Positions 21,860 to 32,319 of a DNA stretch of 64,000 nucleotides are shown here, in pieces. The notes under the pieces are model-generated. The model worked only from the letters and a program-made list of their open reading frames with translations. It had not been told where the DNA came from and searched no databases. The stretch covers positions 1,922,001 to 1,986,000 of the forward strand of contig NC_059508.1 in assembly GCF_914767665.1 (NCBI RefSeq), written 5' to 3'. Numbering within the stretch: the stretch's first letter is position 1; every line of letters begins with the position of its first letter. The position numbers and the translations under genes are program-made. Source of the DNA: Harmonia axyridis (Eukaryota; Arthropoda; Insecta; Coleoptera; Coccinellidae).

Positions 21860-23234
21860 TAGAGATTCACGGCTTGACTTGATATTCAAGCTACTTGACT
21901 TGACTTGAAATCAAGTCAAGTTCAAGTCAAGTAGTAGTATTCCAATGTCAAGTCTTGAATACTTGAATTATATCAAGCTAATTGATTTTTAGCATGGTGT
22001 AGTTTCACATAAATAAAAAAATGATGATATGAGAAGGAACCTTGTAAAAACAATTTAATTCATCAAACTTATTGTATAAAAAAATAAAATATATCATATT
22101 TTGACATGGAAACCCAAATTAAATCACTATAAATAATAATAAACAAATATATAAGAAAAATACAGATTCTCAATTTTGAGAAACCTTGAAGCACTGTTTG
22201 ATTACATATTTTGGCTTTTAGGTTTTGCTAGCGTAGTTGAGCTAGCACAAGCCGTGATTTCCCCGACAATTTCAAAGGAAAAAAATGTTTCAATAGGATA
22301 ATAAATCAGCCGAAAATTAAAATTTTGTTATTATTCTACCCTAAATATTTAGCAATTGAACATATGTGCCTATAGTCTCATATAACAATATTATATGAAT
22401 CTAAATAGTAATGATTAAGTTGATTGGGAATGCAACCTAAAAATTCTCTGTAAAATAGAGTTCATAAAAAAAATAATTCTGTTATGTGAAACGAATATCG
22501 ATAAATGTGAAATATTTTGCAACTTTAATTTGTCAATGAAATTCCAGTAACATTTTATTTTCACGTGATAGAATACCTGATGATGAAATATTTTCAACTA
22601 AAATTTACACCATATGTTTTTAATGAAATCCCCTTTGTAGATTTATTGTTTGTAGTTGTTCTCAGCTGACAGCCACCAAAGATGATTTATGATTTTATTA
22701 TGTTGCGTAGATTTTTCTAGAATCAGAATTGAATAATCAAAATGGTCTTGGTCTCGGTATCTTCGTTTTTCCGTCGCTAGTGTTGATATGTTAGATTTCT
22801 ATAACCACCAAAATCTACCAAGAGATTTCTGCCTAATAGAAAGTTCATAGAAATGCGAGAAAACCTCTAAAAATTTACATTGGTCGTAACGAGGGGGGTT
22901 ATGGGGAACCCCATTGATTTAAAAAAAAATTGAGTTACAATTTAAAAAAAAATATAAAAAATTGAAAGGTTTTACTTTTCAAAGTGGAGGTAAAACTCTC
23001 CCCCCATCAGTCAACTCATCGCTTCAGTCATCTCGGAGCACAGGGAATCCCTTTATTTTGTCTAAGCTAAGCGCACACGAACTTGGAAAAATATATGACG
23101 TTCGAAACTAATATCAAGTAGCTCGATATCAAGTCAAACAATAAATATCACAAATCGAGTAAAGTCAAGTTCAAGTATGTTATTTTTTACGAGCTTGATT
23201 TTTAACTCAAGTAGTTTCTTAAAATATCAAGCTA
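21860..23234 (-). mobile_element. hAT family B, copy 1 (internally decayed)
   Basis: The left end TAGAGATTCACGGCTTGACT matches the 3' terminus of family B copies at 38219 and 44671. The right part matches the 5' part of copies at 43983 and 50044 (ATCAAGC, AACTACTTGAGTT and CATACTTGA blocks). Subterminal regions are packed with CAAGTCAAG/CTTGACTTG palindromes. No long transposase frame remains. The right TIR is eroded, so the target duplication cannot be confirmed. Confidence 0.8.
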
Positions 23235-24299
23235 GTAAGTAAAGCAGGAATATGTATCCCTGCAGAATGGGAAGAAGACTGCTGAATAGACTGTCATTCT
23301 GGTGATGATTTCAAATGTTGTAGCAGCCCTTCTGACCACGTGATGATGAGGAATCCATTCCATCAAATGAAACCGGTATCATCTCTCTAAGAACGCTTTT
23401 TCACCCATTGAAATTTTTATGTTCGCCCAGAAGCTAAGAGCTTGTGATAGTTAGGAAAACCGACAATATCAGAGAAGGTTTTGTTCTAACACCGGTTGGT
23501 TGTAAGATAAAGTCAGAAATTCTTCATATTAGAGTCAATGAATGTTTTATATTAAGAGATGCTGAAACCTATCAATTACTTGAATAGGTTTCAGTCATTT
23601 CCTTATTCGAACGTTGTCGGTTAGACTTATCGGGCTAATTGATGGCCATTTTTTTGTCACCCTAGGGTGCATTATCCATATTGACAAGTGACCCCTATGA
23701 GGATACAATAAAACATGTATCAAAATCAATTCAAAGGATAGAGAGTACAGAGCCATTGTGTATTGAATTATCGTCCATTTTGACGCCATGGCGTGCCATG
23801 TATAAAATACAATGTGTAATGGAGGATCGATCACATGTGATATGAAAGAAATTTTGTTCGAACATCTAAAGAGCTTCGAACGAAAATGGCAAACACGAAT
23901 CTGGTCCGGTATCATAATGGCGGCATTCTTTCCTAGATGGATTCCATGCAAACATGCCCCCATAGCTGGCTAACGAGCATGAAATGATCGTGTGCGAGAT
24001 GCTATTACAATTTTGTATGAAAAATTCAATAGAAGATTATCAGGCCTCATGTTAGCGCCGATCTGGGTGTGATGTATTTCACCTAGAATTTCGGAATATT
24101 GCGTTACTTAATCACGTTATTTTAGTTTTACACTCTATTAGTCTATTAATTTCGTGTTATTATTTTCAATATTAAGAGCAATTGATGTTGAGGTTTCACA
24201 GAGGGGCCAACATTTCATTTCAATATGGTTTAAGGTTTAATTATAACTGTGAAGGGACTTCTTGGTAAGATTTTAATGTTGTATGGTATGGGCAGTAAC
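23235..24299. other. Unassigned DNA between two opposed hAT copies
   Basis: The longest frame is a 122-residue minus-strand ORF (23595-23963, starting MGACLHGIHLGKNAAI) rich in Ile, His and Ser with no recognised domain. Its reality is doubtful. Nothing else is supported. Confidence 0.35.
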
Positions 24300-24765
24300 G
24301 AGGGATTCATCAAGCCAAGTAGCTTGATATTTCAACGTTAACTCTCACTTCGAATAAGCATTGGGTCGTTACACCTCTGATCGCCAGTGTGACTTTTTCA
24401 GTAGTTTTCTCGCATTCATAAGAAATTTTTAGTAGGCAGAAATCTGTTCGTAGATTTTGGTAGTTTTAGAAATCTAACAATCTGAGTATCAACATTAGCG
24501 ACAGATAAATGAAGATACAGAGACGGTTGGGAATAGGGATGCCTAGACTGTTCCCATGAATCAATTTATTGTTCATTGAGGTTCTGCGTGATTCTAAAAG
24601 AATCTACTCAAACATAATAACATCATAAAACTTCTTTGGTGGCTGGGTGAAAATGAATACAAAATATGATGGAATCTGCGAAGGGCACCTCACTTACAAC
24701 AAATGGTGTAAATTTCAGTTGAAAATAAACCATCATCGGATCAGGTGAAAAAACAAGGAAATTGG
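24300..24765 (+). mobile_element. hAT family B, copy 2 (3'-truncated)
   Basis: Starts AGGGATTCATCAAGCCAAG. Its interior matches, in reverse complement, 22560-22870 of copy 1 (shared blocks GGCAGAAATCT, GTAGATTTTGGTAG, TTTGGTGGCTG and TGGTGTAAATTTCAGTTGAA). It loses similarity near 24765. Together with copy 1 it makes a widely spaced inverted pair. Confidence 0.75.
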
Positions 24766-25981
24766 GTTAGATGGAAGAATAGACGCATGGTTAAGGTTTA
24801 AGGTTGATTGTAGGGTACTAGACAATATTCTCTACCTAATTTATACGAGCTGAATCTCGCCCCCAATAGTGTAGTTCAATATGTTTTCTAAATTTTTCTT
24901 GATAAAGACCTTTATTATTATTTTTATTTCATTGATGAATTGAAGTGGCCGAATATTTCAGGTTTATAGATATTCATTTCACATGCAGAATCGTTTTTTT
25001 ATGACCTGTATTTTACAGAGAATTTCTTTTTTGTTCACCTTTACAAGCTCAGAGACTACCAACAACGATAAGATTTTTATGTACGTAAGTAACTTATTTT
25101 GATGAAAATAAAAACGCTTTTACCTTTATAATTGCTAAAGTTTCAGTAACCACAGTCTAATTCAAAAAATGTTTAAAAGCTTTCAACAATGCTGTCATCT
25201 TCATAAACAAAACGTTACTGCGTTTTTTTGCTTCTGAAGTGACAACAAGTTGCTGAAAAATCTTTATCTCAAAACAGGAAATAATTGAAAAGAAATAGAG
25301 AATTCTACAAAACTGTCTCAGCCTAACCGAAGAAAGAGAAAAAGAGGATTTTAAAACAAACGATGGGAAACTGGATTGGAGTTTGGAATGAGCCGAATTT
25401 CAATATTCTGAGAGTTCTTCAAGCCTGCAGTTGTTGAGGTATTGCACCATCAGCAATATTAACTTCTCCAATAAAATTCCTCTAATTCCCCTCAAAAATA
25501 TTTCACTCCTTGCTCATTCCATGAATAATTCAAATCATACATCATGATGGTGAAAATGAAGTCTCTTGTTTCACTCGATAATTCCAATGGACCTCATTCT
25601 CCTCACAACTATAAATTAAATTTTCCATCGATAAATTATCGGCGCTTCATTTATTACCCAATTATTGAGTTTTCATAGCTCCGAAAAGCGTCCCCTAAAA
25701 GTTGGCCGTCCAACAAAAAAACCCTTATAAGTTGCAGAACCATAGATTTACGATCTTTTCTGATAGGAACGTATGATTCCATTGTTCGGCTTTAATTTAA
25801 ATACTTTCAGTTAACTCTCATTCATTCTCGCTTTCTTTATGGCTCCTTTGTAGGGGGGTTAATTCGCACACAAAAAAATCATTTGCGTTAGTGGTCGTTA
25901 ACTTTACTGACATCAGTCTCAGACAGAAGTTGATTTGTTGCTTTGGCGATTCAACACTGAATTTGAAATTCGAAAGGATCG
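24766..25981. other. Unassigned AT-rich DNA
   Basis: No gene, repeat end or RNA structure was seen. A GTAAGT motif at 25085 lacks a plausible exon. Confidence 0.35.
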
Positions 25982-26122
25982 TAGGGGAGGGTGGGGCAAC
26001 TGAGACACCTTAAGGTTTGTGGCGGCTTCTCATGAAGCTCCACATAGCAATAATATACACAGCACTCAGCGGCCTAGAGGTTAAGAGTGTAGACTCACTC
26101 ACCGAGATACGACAAGGTGCCG

Positions 26123-26133
26123 GGTTCGAGTCC
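26123..26133 (+). promoter_or_regulatory. RNA polymerase III B box
   Basis: GGTTCGAGTCC matches GGTTCGANNCC exactly. It is embedded in a T-arm-like hairpin (CCGGG...CCCGG), as in tRNA-derived SINE heads. Confidence 0.85.
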
Positions 26134-26164
26134 CGGCGGCTCCCGATAATAATAAATTCCCCAA

Positions 26165-26240
26165 GCGTCTGTGACACGGCACACACAAATATACCTAAGT
26201 CACACTGATGAGTCCGGTGTGTGTGCCAGGGACGAAACGC
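26165..26240 (+). ncRNA. Hammerhead ribozyme, type III, copy 1
   Basis: All invariant parts are present. The cleavage triplet GUC is at 26167-26169, within GCGUC. Stem I is UGUGAC/GUCACA (26170-26175 with 26199-26204, perfect). The core CUGAUGA is at 26205-26211, stem II is GUCC/GGAC, and core GAAA is at 26234-26237. Stem III is GCGU/ACGC, only 4 bp. Short stem III is typical of hammerheads in eukaryotic retroelements, which often cleave best as dimers or in multimers. Predicted cut is after position 26169. Confidence 0.85.
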
Positions 26241-27126
26241 ATAAGTAGGCATATGTGAAATCCTATAGGTTTAACGAGGTATAACTTCCTCAAAAATGCG
26301 AATAAAACAATGTTTATTGATTGGGACACACAACTTCAGATACTTATTCAATACACAAAACACACAAAATTAACAAAATAATAATTCTTAGGTCAGAATT
26401 TCTGACTTCAAAGAAAAACCTCAAATGCCCCATAACGTGGGGCAAGTGAATCCTTCTACTCTTCGTTCATCAAGCCGCTATATTAATAGACATTATTCAT
26501 TCTTCATGAAAATTGTCTCAATTTGTTTCTTTAAATTGTAATTTTTTCTTCATCTGATATTGTTGGTGGTTTTCCGGTTAATTTTTTTTGTCCTCAGAGT
26601 TTATTCTCTTTTCCTCTTTTTCATTCGAAGAACTTGGTCCAGTATTCTCGAAGTCCTTATGACTGCTTTGGTTCTAGCTGTTTCTGCTTTTACTTTGAGT
26701 TGGTCTTATAGGATGAATTTGTGATTAGATAAGTACTCGAGACTCACTTGCCCCAATGTGTCATAAGAAGTGAAATTAATGTTTTGCAAAGTACGCTTAT
26801 GTTTGGCAACGTTCTGAATATCAAGCCTTATAACATGATTTTGTTTTAATATGATGTATTCTATGAAATATTTAGAATTTCCCCATGAATTATGAAAAAA
26901 ATTTTTTTTAATTCACCTGAAATATAACAAGACAAAAGTTGTATCACGATAAATCTCCATATCTACTTAACTTTCACTATTTTTCATGAAGTTGTTCATT
27001 GACACCACCAGGTAATTGATTCACTCGTGAACTGTATTCATTTTTGCTGGATATTTAGCCGGTCAAGGAAGACATTGCGAAGACGCACTTGTCACGTATG
27101 GCTCACTTGCACTACTCTCCCCTACA

Positions 27127-28313
27127 TAGGCGTACAACTTTGCTTCCGCCGTTTTTTTCCGAAATTCGAGGCTATTGTAGAAAATTGTTTATTCATTTAT
27201 GACTCAAAGTATTGTCCATCGCTGGCCACTACTTTCTCCAACCTTTCGGGCATCATCCAATTTTTTACTTCTCCATATGATCGGAAGTGCTGGTCAGCCA
27301 GGCCGTGTGCCATTGATCAAAACGAGTGATAGTCCGAGGGAGCAACGTCTGGAGAATACGGCGGGTGGGGTAGGACTTCCCATTTCAATGTTTCCAAGTA
27401 TGTCCATGCATTGTCATTCTGTAAAATCACTTTATCATATCTCTCGTTGTATTGCGGCCTTTTGTCTTTCAATGCTCGGCTCAAACGCATTAATTGCAAT
27501 CTATAACGATCGCCTGTGATTTTTTTAGCCGGTCTCAACAACTTATAATACACTACGCCGCGCTGGTCTCACCAAGTACTGAGCAGGACCTTGGAACCTT
27601 GAATATGCGGTTCGGTCGTGGACGTGGTAGCATGGCTGTGATATCCCTATGATTTTCTGTGCTTGGGATTATCATAATGAACCCATTTTTGGTCTCCAGT
27701 CACAATGCGATGGAAAAATCCCTACCGTCTTTGCCTTGCAAGCAGCTGTTCACAAGCAAACAAACTCTTGGCTTCTACTCGTACGGTACCCGACTTTATT
27801 GTATTTGAATCATTCCCATTACTATCAGGCTTTTTGATTTGGATTGTTGCGTCACTCCCAATGTTTCTGACAATTCCTGTTGCGTATGATACGAGTCTTG
27901 ATCAAGTAATGCCTCAAATTTTGCATCTCCGAAAACCTCTTTCACCGACATGGTGGTCTTCGACGTCAAAATCACTGTTCTTGAAGCGTCGATACAACTC
28001 TCTGCACGTTATTTCTCTGATAGCGGCCTCATCATCGGCATTTGAGAGCATTCGATGAGCCCCAATCACAGATTTCGTCAAATTAAAGCAGAAAATTGAA
28101 ACCTCCCGCAAATGACGAGAATTTGGCTCGTAAGCTGACATGTTTAATCGAGAATATATCTATGATGCAGACACAAATCGACCAATATTTCTATGGCGTT
28201 ATGTTGACAAATACCTAAGCTTATTGTATGACATCTACGATCTTTTTATTTCGACTACTACTTACCGCTACATCCATCTATTGTAAAATGGCGGAAGCAA
28301 AGTCGTAAACATA
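27127..28313 (-). mobile_element. mariner family A, copy 4 (defective)
   Basis: TIRs lie at both ends (TAGGCGTACAACTTTGCTTC at 27127), with TA. Minus-strand pieces are SAYEPNSRHLREVSIFCFN with CRELYRRFKNSDFDVEDHHV (27914-28141) and RALKDKRPQYNERYDKVILQ with SPDVAPSDYHSF (27317-27553). A deletion fuses DNA to W in the second catalytic motif, removing the ARPHVAKVVK segment. It inserted right beside the right end of family C. Confidence 0.95.
27914..28141 (-). pseudogene. mariner transposase N-terminus (copy 4)
   Basis: A 75-residue piece that includes the first helix-turn-helix of a Mos1-type transposase (EAHRMLSN-like block damaged to GAHRMLSNADDEAAI). It precedes the catalytic fragments on the same strand. 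Confidence 0.85.
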
Positions 28314-31300
28314 ATAGTTTGTTTTACAAAAATATGTAACGATTTTCCAAGCAAATGCTCTGTCTTTGTGAACATAAAGCCCTTTTCAGTGCATACTGCT
28401 CTCTTGAGGCACCATAAATGTTGCAGCTCATCAGTTGGTGAATGTTTCTGCAGACCTAGACCCTTGGGTCGTTCTCTAGACAATTTTGATGAACATGATG
28501 ATTATGACTCCATCAAAATGCTATTTTATCCAGAGATTGACCTCTATTGAATATACAGGGTGGGCTACGGTTGGGTACCCTGGACTTTTACGGAGAACGA
28601 AAGGTACGATTTTATTGAAAATCTAGTTTTTAGGGTAGGAGCCACTGCTCTATCGATCTGAAATATTTCCAGCGCTGCGGTGTTGCCACACAACTTCGAT
28701 ATTTTAAACAGAACACCCAGTATCTTGATGCTTTTTTCGATTTGCTGTATAGCCTCTTGATTATTAATGTCTCTATCTCTAGTAGTTTTCGAGAATTAGA
28801 TCAATTTACTTTTTTTTTGTGCCAAACAGCTTCAAACATTCATTGGTACTTAGAATCGTAGAAGCTGAAATTTCGGTTATTGATTACTAATATCCCGTGT
28901 ATTATTTTCCTATAGTAAGTACGTCCCTAATCATAAAAGGCTGTTCAAAATAACAAAATTCAACGAGACTTACTAAAATGGTAAAAAGTGCGGTTTTTCA
29001 AATCGAATAATCTGCATATCATAAATTGTCTGAAATAAAGTTTCCTTTCAAACGATATAACACGTTTCTATACCTAGATTGTGAAGTTTCCTAATAAAAA
29101 GGAAGTTATTAATCTTATGGTAATATCAGGATACATTTATTTCAGAATTTAAATATCCAAGAAATACCAAAGAAATTTCAATTTATGATAATTTGAATAT
29201 CAACGGCCGTTTGTACAGTACTGTCGAATTCATCATCAAATATTTGATTTATAGACGATTCAAATAAAAAGCAATAATTACACAAATGAAGTTTGGATGA
29301 AAGTGTTCATGCTTCACGGTGTATACATTTCCTATTGTTCATTATCAGGAGTCTGGAAAAATATTTGTTGTTCTTGTTCTTATTACACTTTGATATACAA
29401 CAAAGCGAACGAGGCATTCCAAAATTAGGGACACTTATAGAAGAGAAATAAATGGAGAATTTGTTGGGCTATATTACAATTTATCTGTTCGGAAAGCTGC
29501 ATTGTTCGAGACTGAAGAAATTGGGGTATGAACTTGTATTGTATGAGCACTTCGATCAGATTTGATTGTTCTTTACCCACATAATATCGCGTATTCATTT
29601 CTTGTTTTGTTTTTGAATACACATAAAAATTTTATATTCCATTGCAGGATATAGCGTGGCAGCCGACATTTCGTTTTATGTTTTTATACCGAATGGGTAA
29701 ACTTTGATTTTCTGGCAGAAATTTATGTACATTTCTCCGATTTTACGTTTTCGACATATACAGGATGAACTCGCACATTCGCAGACAATTCAGTTGAATT
29801 GTCTGCGAAAGTAATCTTCTGAAGTTTCAAATTATTACTTTTTGTTGCATCCCGGAGGGAATGCGATAAGATGAAACCTTATCAAAATGAATTCATATCA
29901 AGCGTGTGTAGCTCTCTTACTAGCAATTATCGCTAGTTTCAAAGAATAGATTTGTAAGTTTTCGATTTGATTATAATTTTCTCTTTATTTCAAAACTGAA
30001 AAATTCCGAGAAATGAGAACTTTCTATTTCTCTATAACGAATAAAATACAACTCCACATTTTCCACTAAAGCTCTGGACGATTTATTCATTCAATTTTCG
30101 AATTTTAGTCATTCGGAAAAGTAAATAACCGAACTGGGGTTAAAATATGTATCTCTGGATTGATACAAACGTTTATTATAAAAATAATAAACCAGAAATA
30201 AAAACAGTTCAATGGAATTTCAACTAGTTTCGGCAGAATTAAATGATATCGAATATAAATATTTTGTGATTTGCTCAGGTACAGTGAATAGTTTTTAGCA
30301 AAGCGTATGACATACAACATGGTAGGATTAGATTTTAATGAATGTATGCAGATTTCCAATTAAACACTTTCTACGTGGAAACATTTCATCGATATATTGA
30401 AGTGTTCATTTTCGATGATTTTTATTGAATGATGATTAGTTTTTTTGAATGATGAAATTAATTTGAAGTATGCCATACTAATGTCAACGCTTTAATCTGA
30501 GCTTGGAAATATTATTGTTTCAATTGTTGTGGAAATGCGATAATGTCAAAATATCGTGTTTAATCAATTCTTCATTTTGGAGGTTCTTGAATCTTAATGC
30601 TTTTATGGATGAGGATAAAGTGGAATATATGAAAAATACATCGAAAATTATCCATAATTTTATTCAATCATGAATTGAAAAACAAACAATTTTATATACA
30701 GAAAACCAACTCTGCAGATGCTATAAACATAAAATGACATTAATATCGTTATTACATCAATTATATCCAAATATTTCAACAATCGTAGCAATATACGTAA
30801 TGTTACTCTCATAGTTCAAAATCTTATTTGAAATTCTGATCAGACATATAGAAATACTTCGTTTATTGCTACACCGTCAACTGAACACTAGATAATTGAA
30901 AAAATGTTTCCATAAAATTTGGCACTCTTGAAGACTATTACATCTTTCGTCATACTTCACAGTCATCAGCAATTATCACGCAATTCATTTTAATGAATCA
31001 TTCTGCTTGGTAGTCTTGAGTTAATTAATATATCATCCCCTACCTGCCCTTGTCAGTCAACATCAAATTAAGATAATCATTCATTCCTTCTTGAGAATGA
31101 CATCAGCGTTCAGCTTGTATTTGTTGATATTTCAGAAAGGTTGACTTTCTGAGAAATCCATTAATTTAGTTGGTATTTCGACCTATTTGAGATTCTATCT
31201 GAATCACCAATGAAATTAATATCACAAAAATTCAGCAAATGGTTTATATAATAAGAATATCGATCGGACTGGCAAATATTTGAGTTGAGAGTTAATTACA

Positions 31301-32259
31301 TGGAGTCGGGATGTTATCGAAGGGGAGTAGCGATAGACTGGTTTCGCTCTTTTTAGAGCTCATCAATATTGTATAACCCAACATAAAAATGAAAACTAGC
31401 TATCTCTCTGCTGGGTATCGCACTACCTATGTTTTAGTCTCAATACTGCTGGTAGATTGAAATCTCTGTTTTTTTTTTTGGTTGTCATCGTTGTGCTGTG
31501 TAATGTATTACTACTCAACTTTGATGCCCGAAGATTACCCTGTGGTTAACTTTTAATCTATTTTTCTATCAGTCCGACATTCTTATTAGATATAAGTTAA
31601 TTAATTGGTAGAAATCAAGGATGAATGAAATCTATTGAATGAAATTTTGCTGACGTTTCCATTATGTTTGAACCATCCTCGAGGCTATTATCATTTAACT
31701 CGAATCTTTTATATGGAAAACACGTAAGATGCTATAATTTCAAAATCGTAGGTAGAGCGATACATAAATGTATGTTGCAGACAACTCTCATCAGGGCATT
31801 ATTTTCAATTATTTTTGGCTTCTTTGATTTTCACACTATTTATTCTGATGACTGTATGATACTCCGAATTATTTTCCTCAAAATACTGAAAATAGGTTTT
31901 TTTTTTCATGGCACGAACATATCTTGAATACACAAAATATTTTATTGTTATTTACAGTGGAAAATTTTTTTGATTGATTAGTTCGAAGAATTTTATGAAG
32001 CATTTTTATGAGACACATGTGTACTCTGATACGTTTCTATTGAAAACGAACAAAGATTCCTAACGAATTACAATGAAAAATTGTGCTAATTACATCAATT
32101 CACATGAAGCTCTTCTTCTATAGGTAATTTTTACAATATATAGGAACAATCTGGTCAGAAATATTGTTCATTATTCTCAAGGCCTACATTTAAACTACTA
32201 CAGAAATTTGATATGTTATAACCAAGATCTAAGGAAAAACTGAATGTTTAATTTCTTAC
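28314..32259. other. Largely unassigned AT-rich DNA
   Basis: Contains a TACAGGGTGGGCTACGG end at 28554, without a clear partner, and a perfect palindrome at 29778-29809. A block at about 31305-31375 (CGAAGGGGAGTAGCGATAG, TCGCTCTTTTTAGAG) resembles part of the 15-16 kb tandem unit. A good acceptor with an open phase-0 frame going down from 31885 (YFEENNSEYHTVIR) has no convincing donor. No gene is supported. Confidence 0.35.
29778..29809. repeat. Perfect 15-bp palindrome, 2-bp spacer
   Basis: TTCGCAGACAATTCA, then GT, then its exact reverse complement. It lies 20 bp after a TACAGGATG transposon-type end, so it may belong to a subterminal hairpin. Confidence 0.9.
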
Positions 32260-32280
32260 CAGGTTGCTTTCAAAACTCAC

Positions 32281-32319
32281 CAGTTGCAGCGAGTGCTCGA
32301 ACTTAGTGGACTCTGCTTC
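32281..32319 (-). CDS. Candidate internal exon (39 nt)
   Basis: On the minus strand, ATTTGCACGTAG|GAAGCAGAG precedes 13 open codons (EAESTKFEHSLQL) ending at AACTG|GTGAGT, a strong donor. A second donor 21 nt further on (AACCTG|GTAAGA) would add SFESN-type codons in frame. It is read in phase 0, compatible with the phase-0 end of the 35347 segment. The acceptor pyrimidine tract is weak. Confidence 0.28.

Larger units (their letters stand above)
26019..26266 (+). mobile_element. tRNA-related SINE with hammerhead ribozyme, copy 1
   Basis: The unit runs from GTGGCGGCTTCTC to GTGAAATCCTAT, flanked by the 6-bp direct repeat AGGTTT (26013-26018, 26267-26272). It holds a pol III A-box-like segment (GGCCTAGAGGTTAAGAGTG, about 26071) and a canonical B box (GGTTCGAGTCC, 26123). 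An ATAATAATAA linker follows, then a complete hammerhead motif at 26165-26240. There is no poly(A) tail. The copy at 46017-46222 of the surrounding element lacks the insertion, confirming it as a mobile unit. Confidence 0.85.
25982..27124. mobile_element. TA-flanked DNA element family C, interrupted by SINE
   Basis: The left end TAGGGGAGGGTGGGGCAACT and the right end (reverse complement TAGGGGAGAGTAGTGCAAGT) form imperfect TIRs of about 26 bp. A second, shorter copy is inverted at 46017-46222. The interior has paired blocks such as GCCCCATAACGTGGGGC. A 248-bp SINE splits its left part. No transposase is visible, so it is probably non-autonomous. Confidence 0.6.

Noticed and set aside
23595..23963. 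122-residue minus ORF as a gene
   Set aside because: No start context, domain, splice signal or codon bias supports it; only its length does.
26071..26140. A functional tRNA gene
   Set aside because: A and B boxes are present but no acceptor stem or proper anticodon arm can be folded. The unit repeats at 54707 with a hammerhead, so it is a SINE head.
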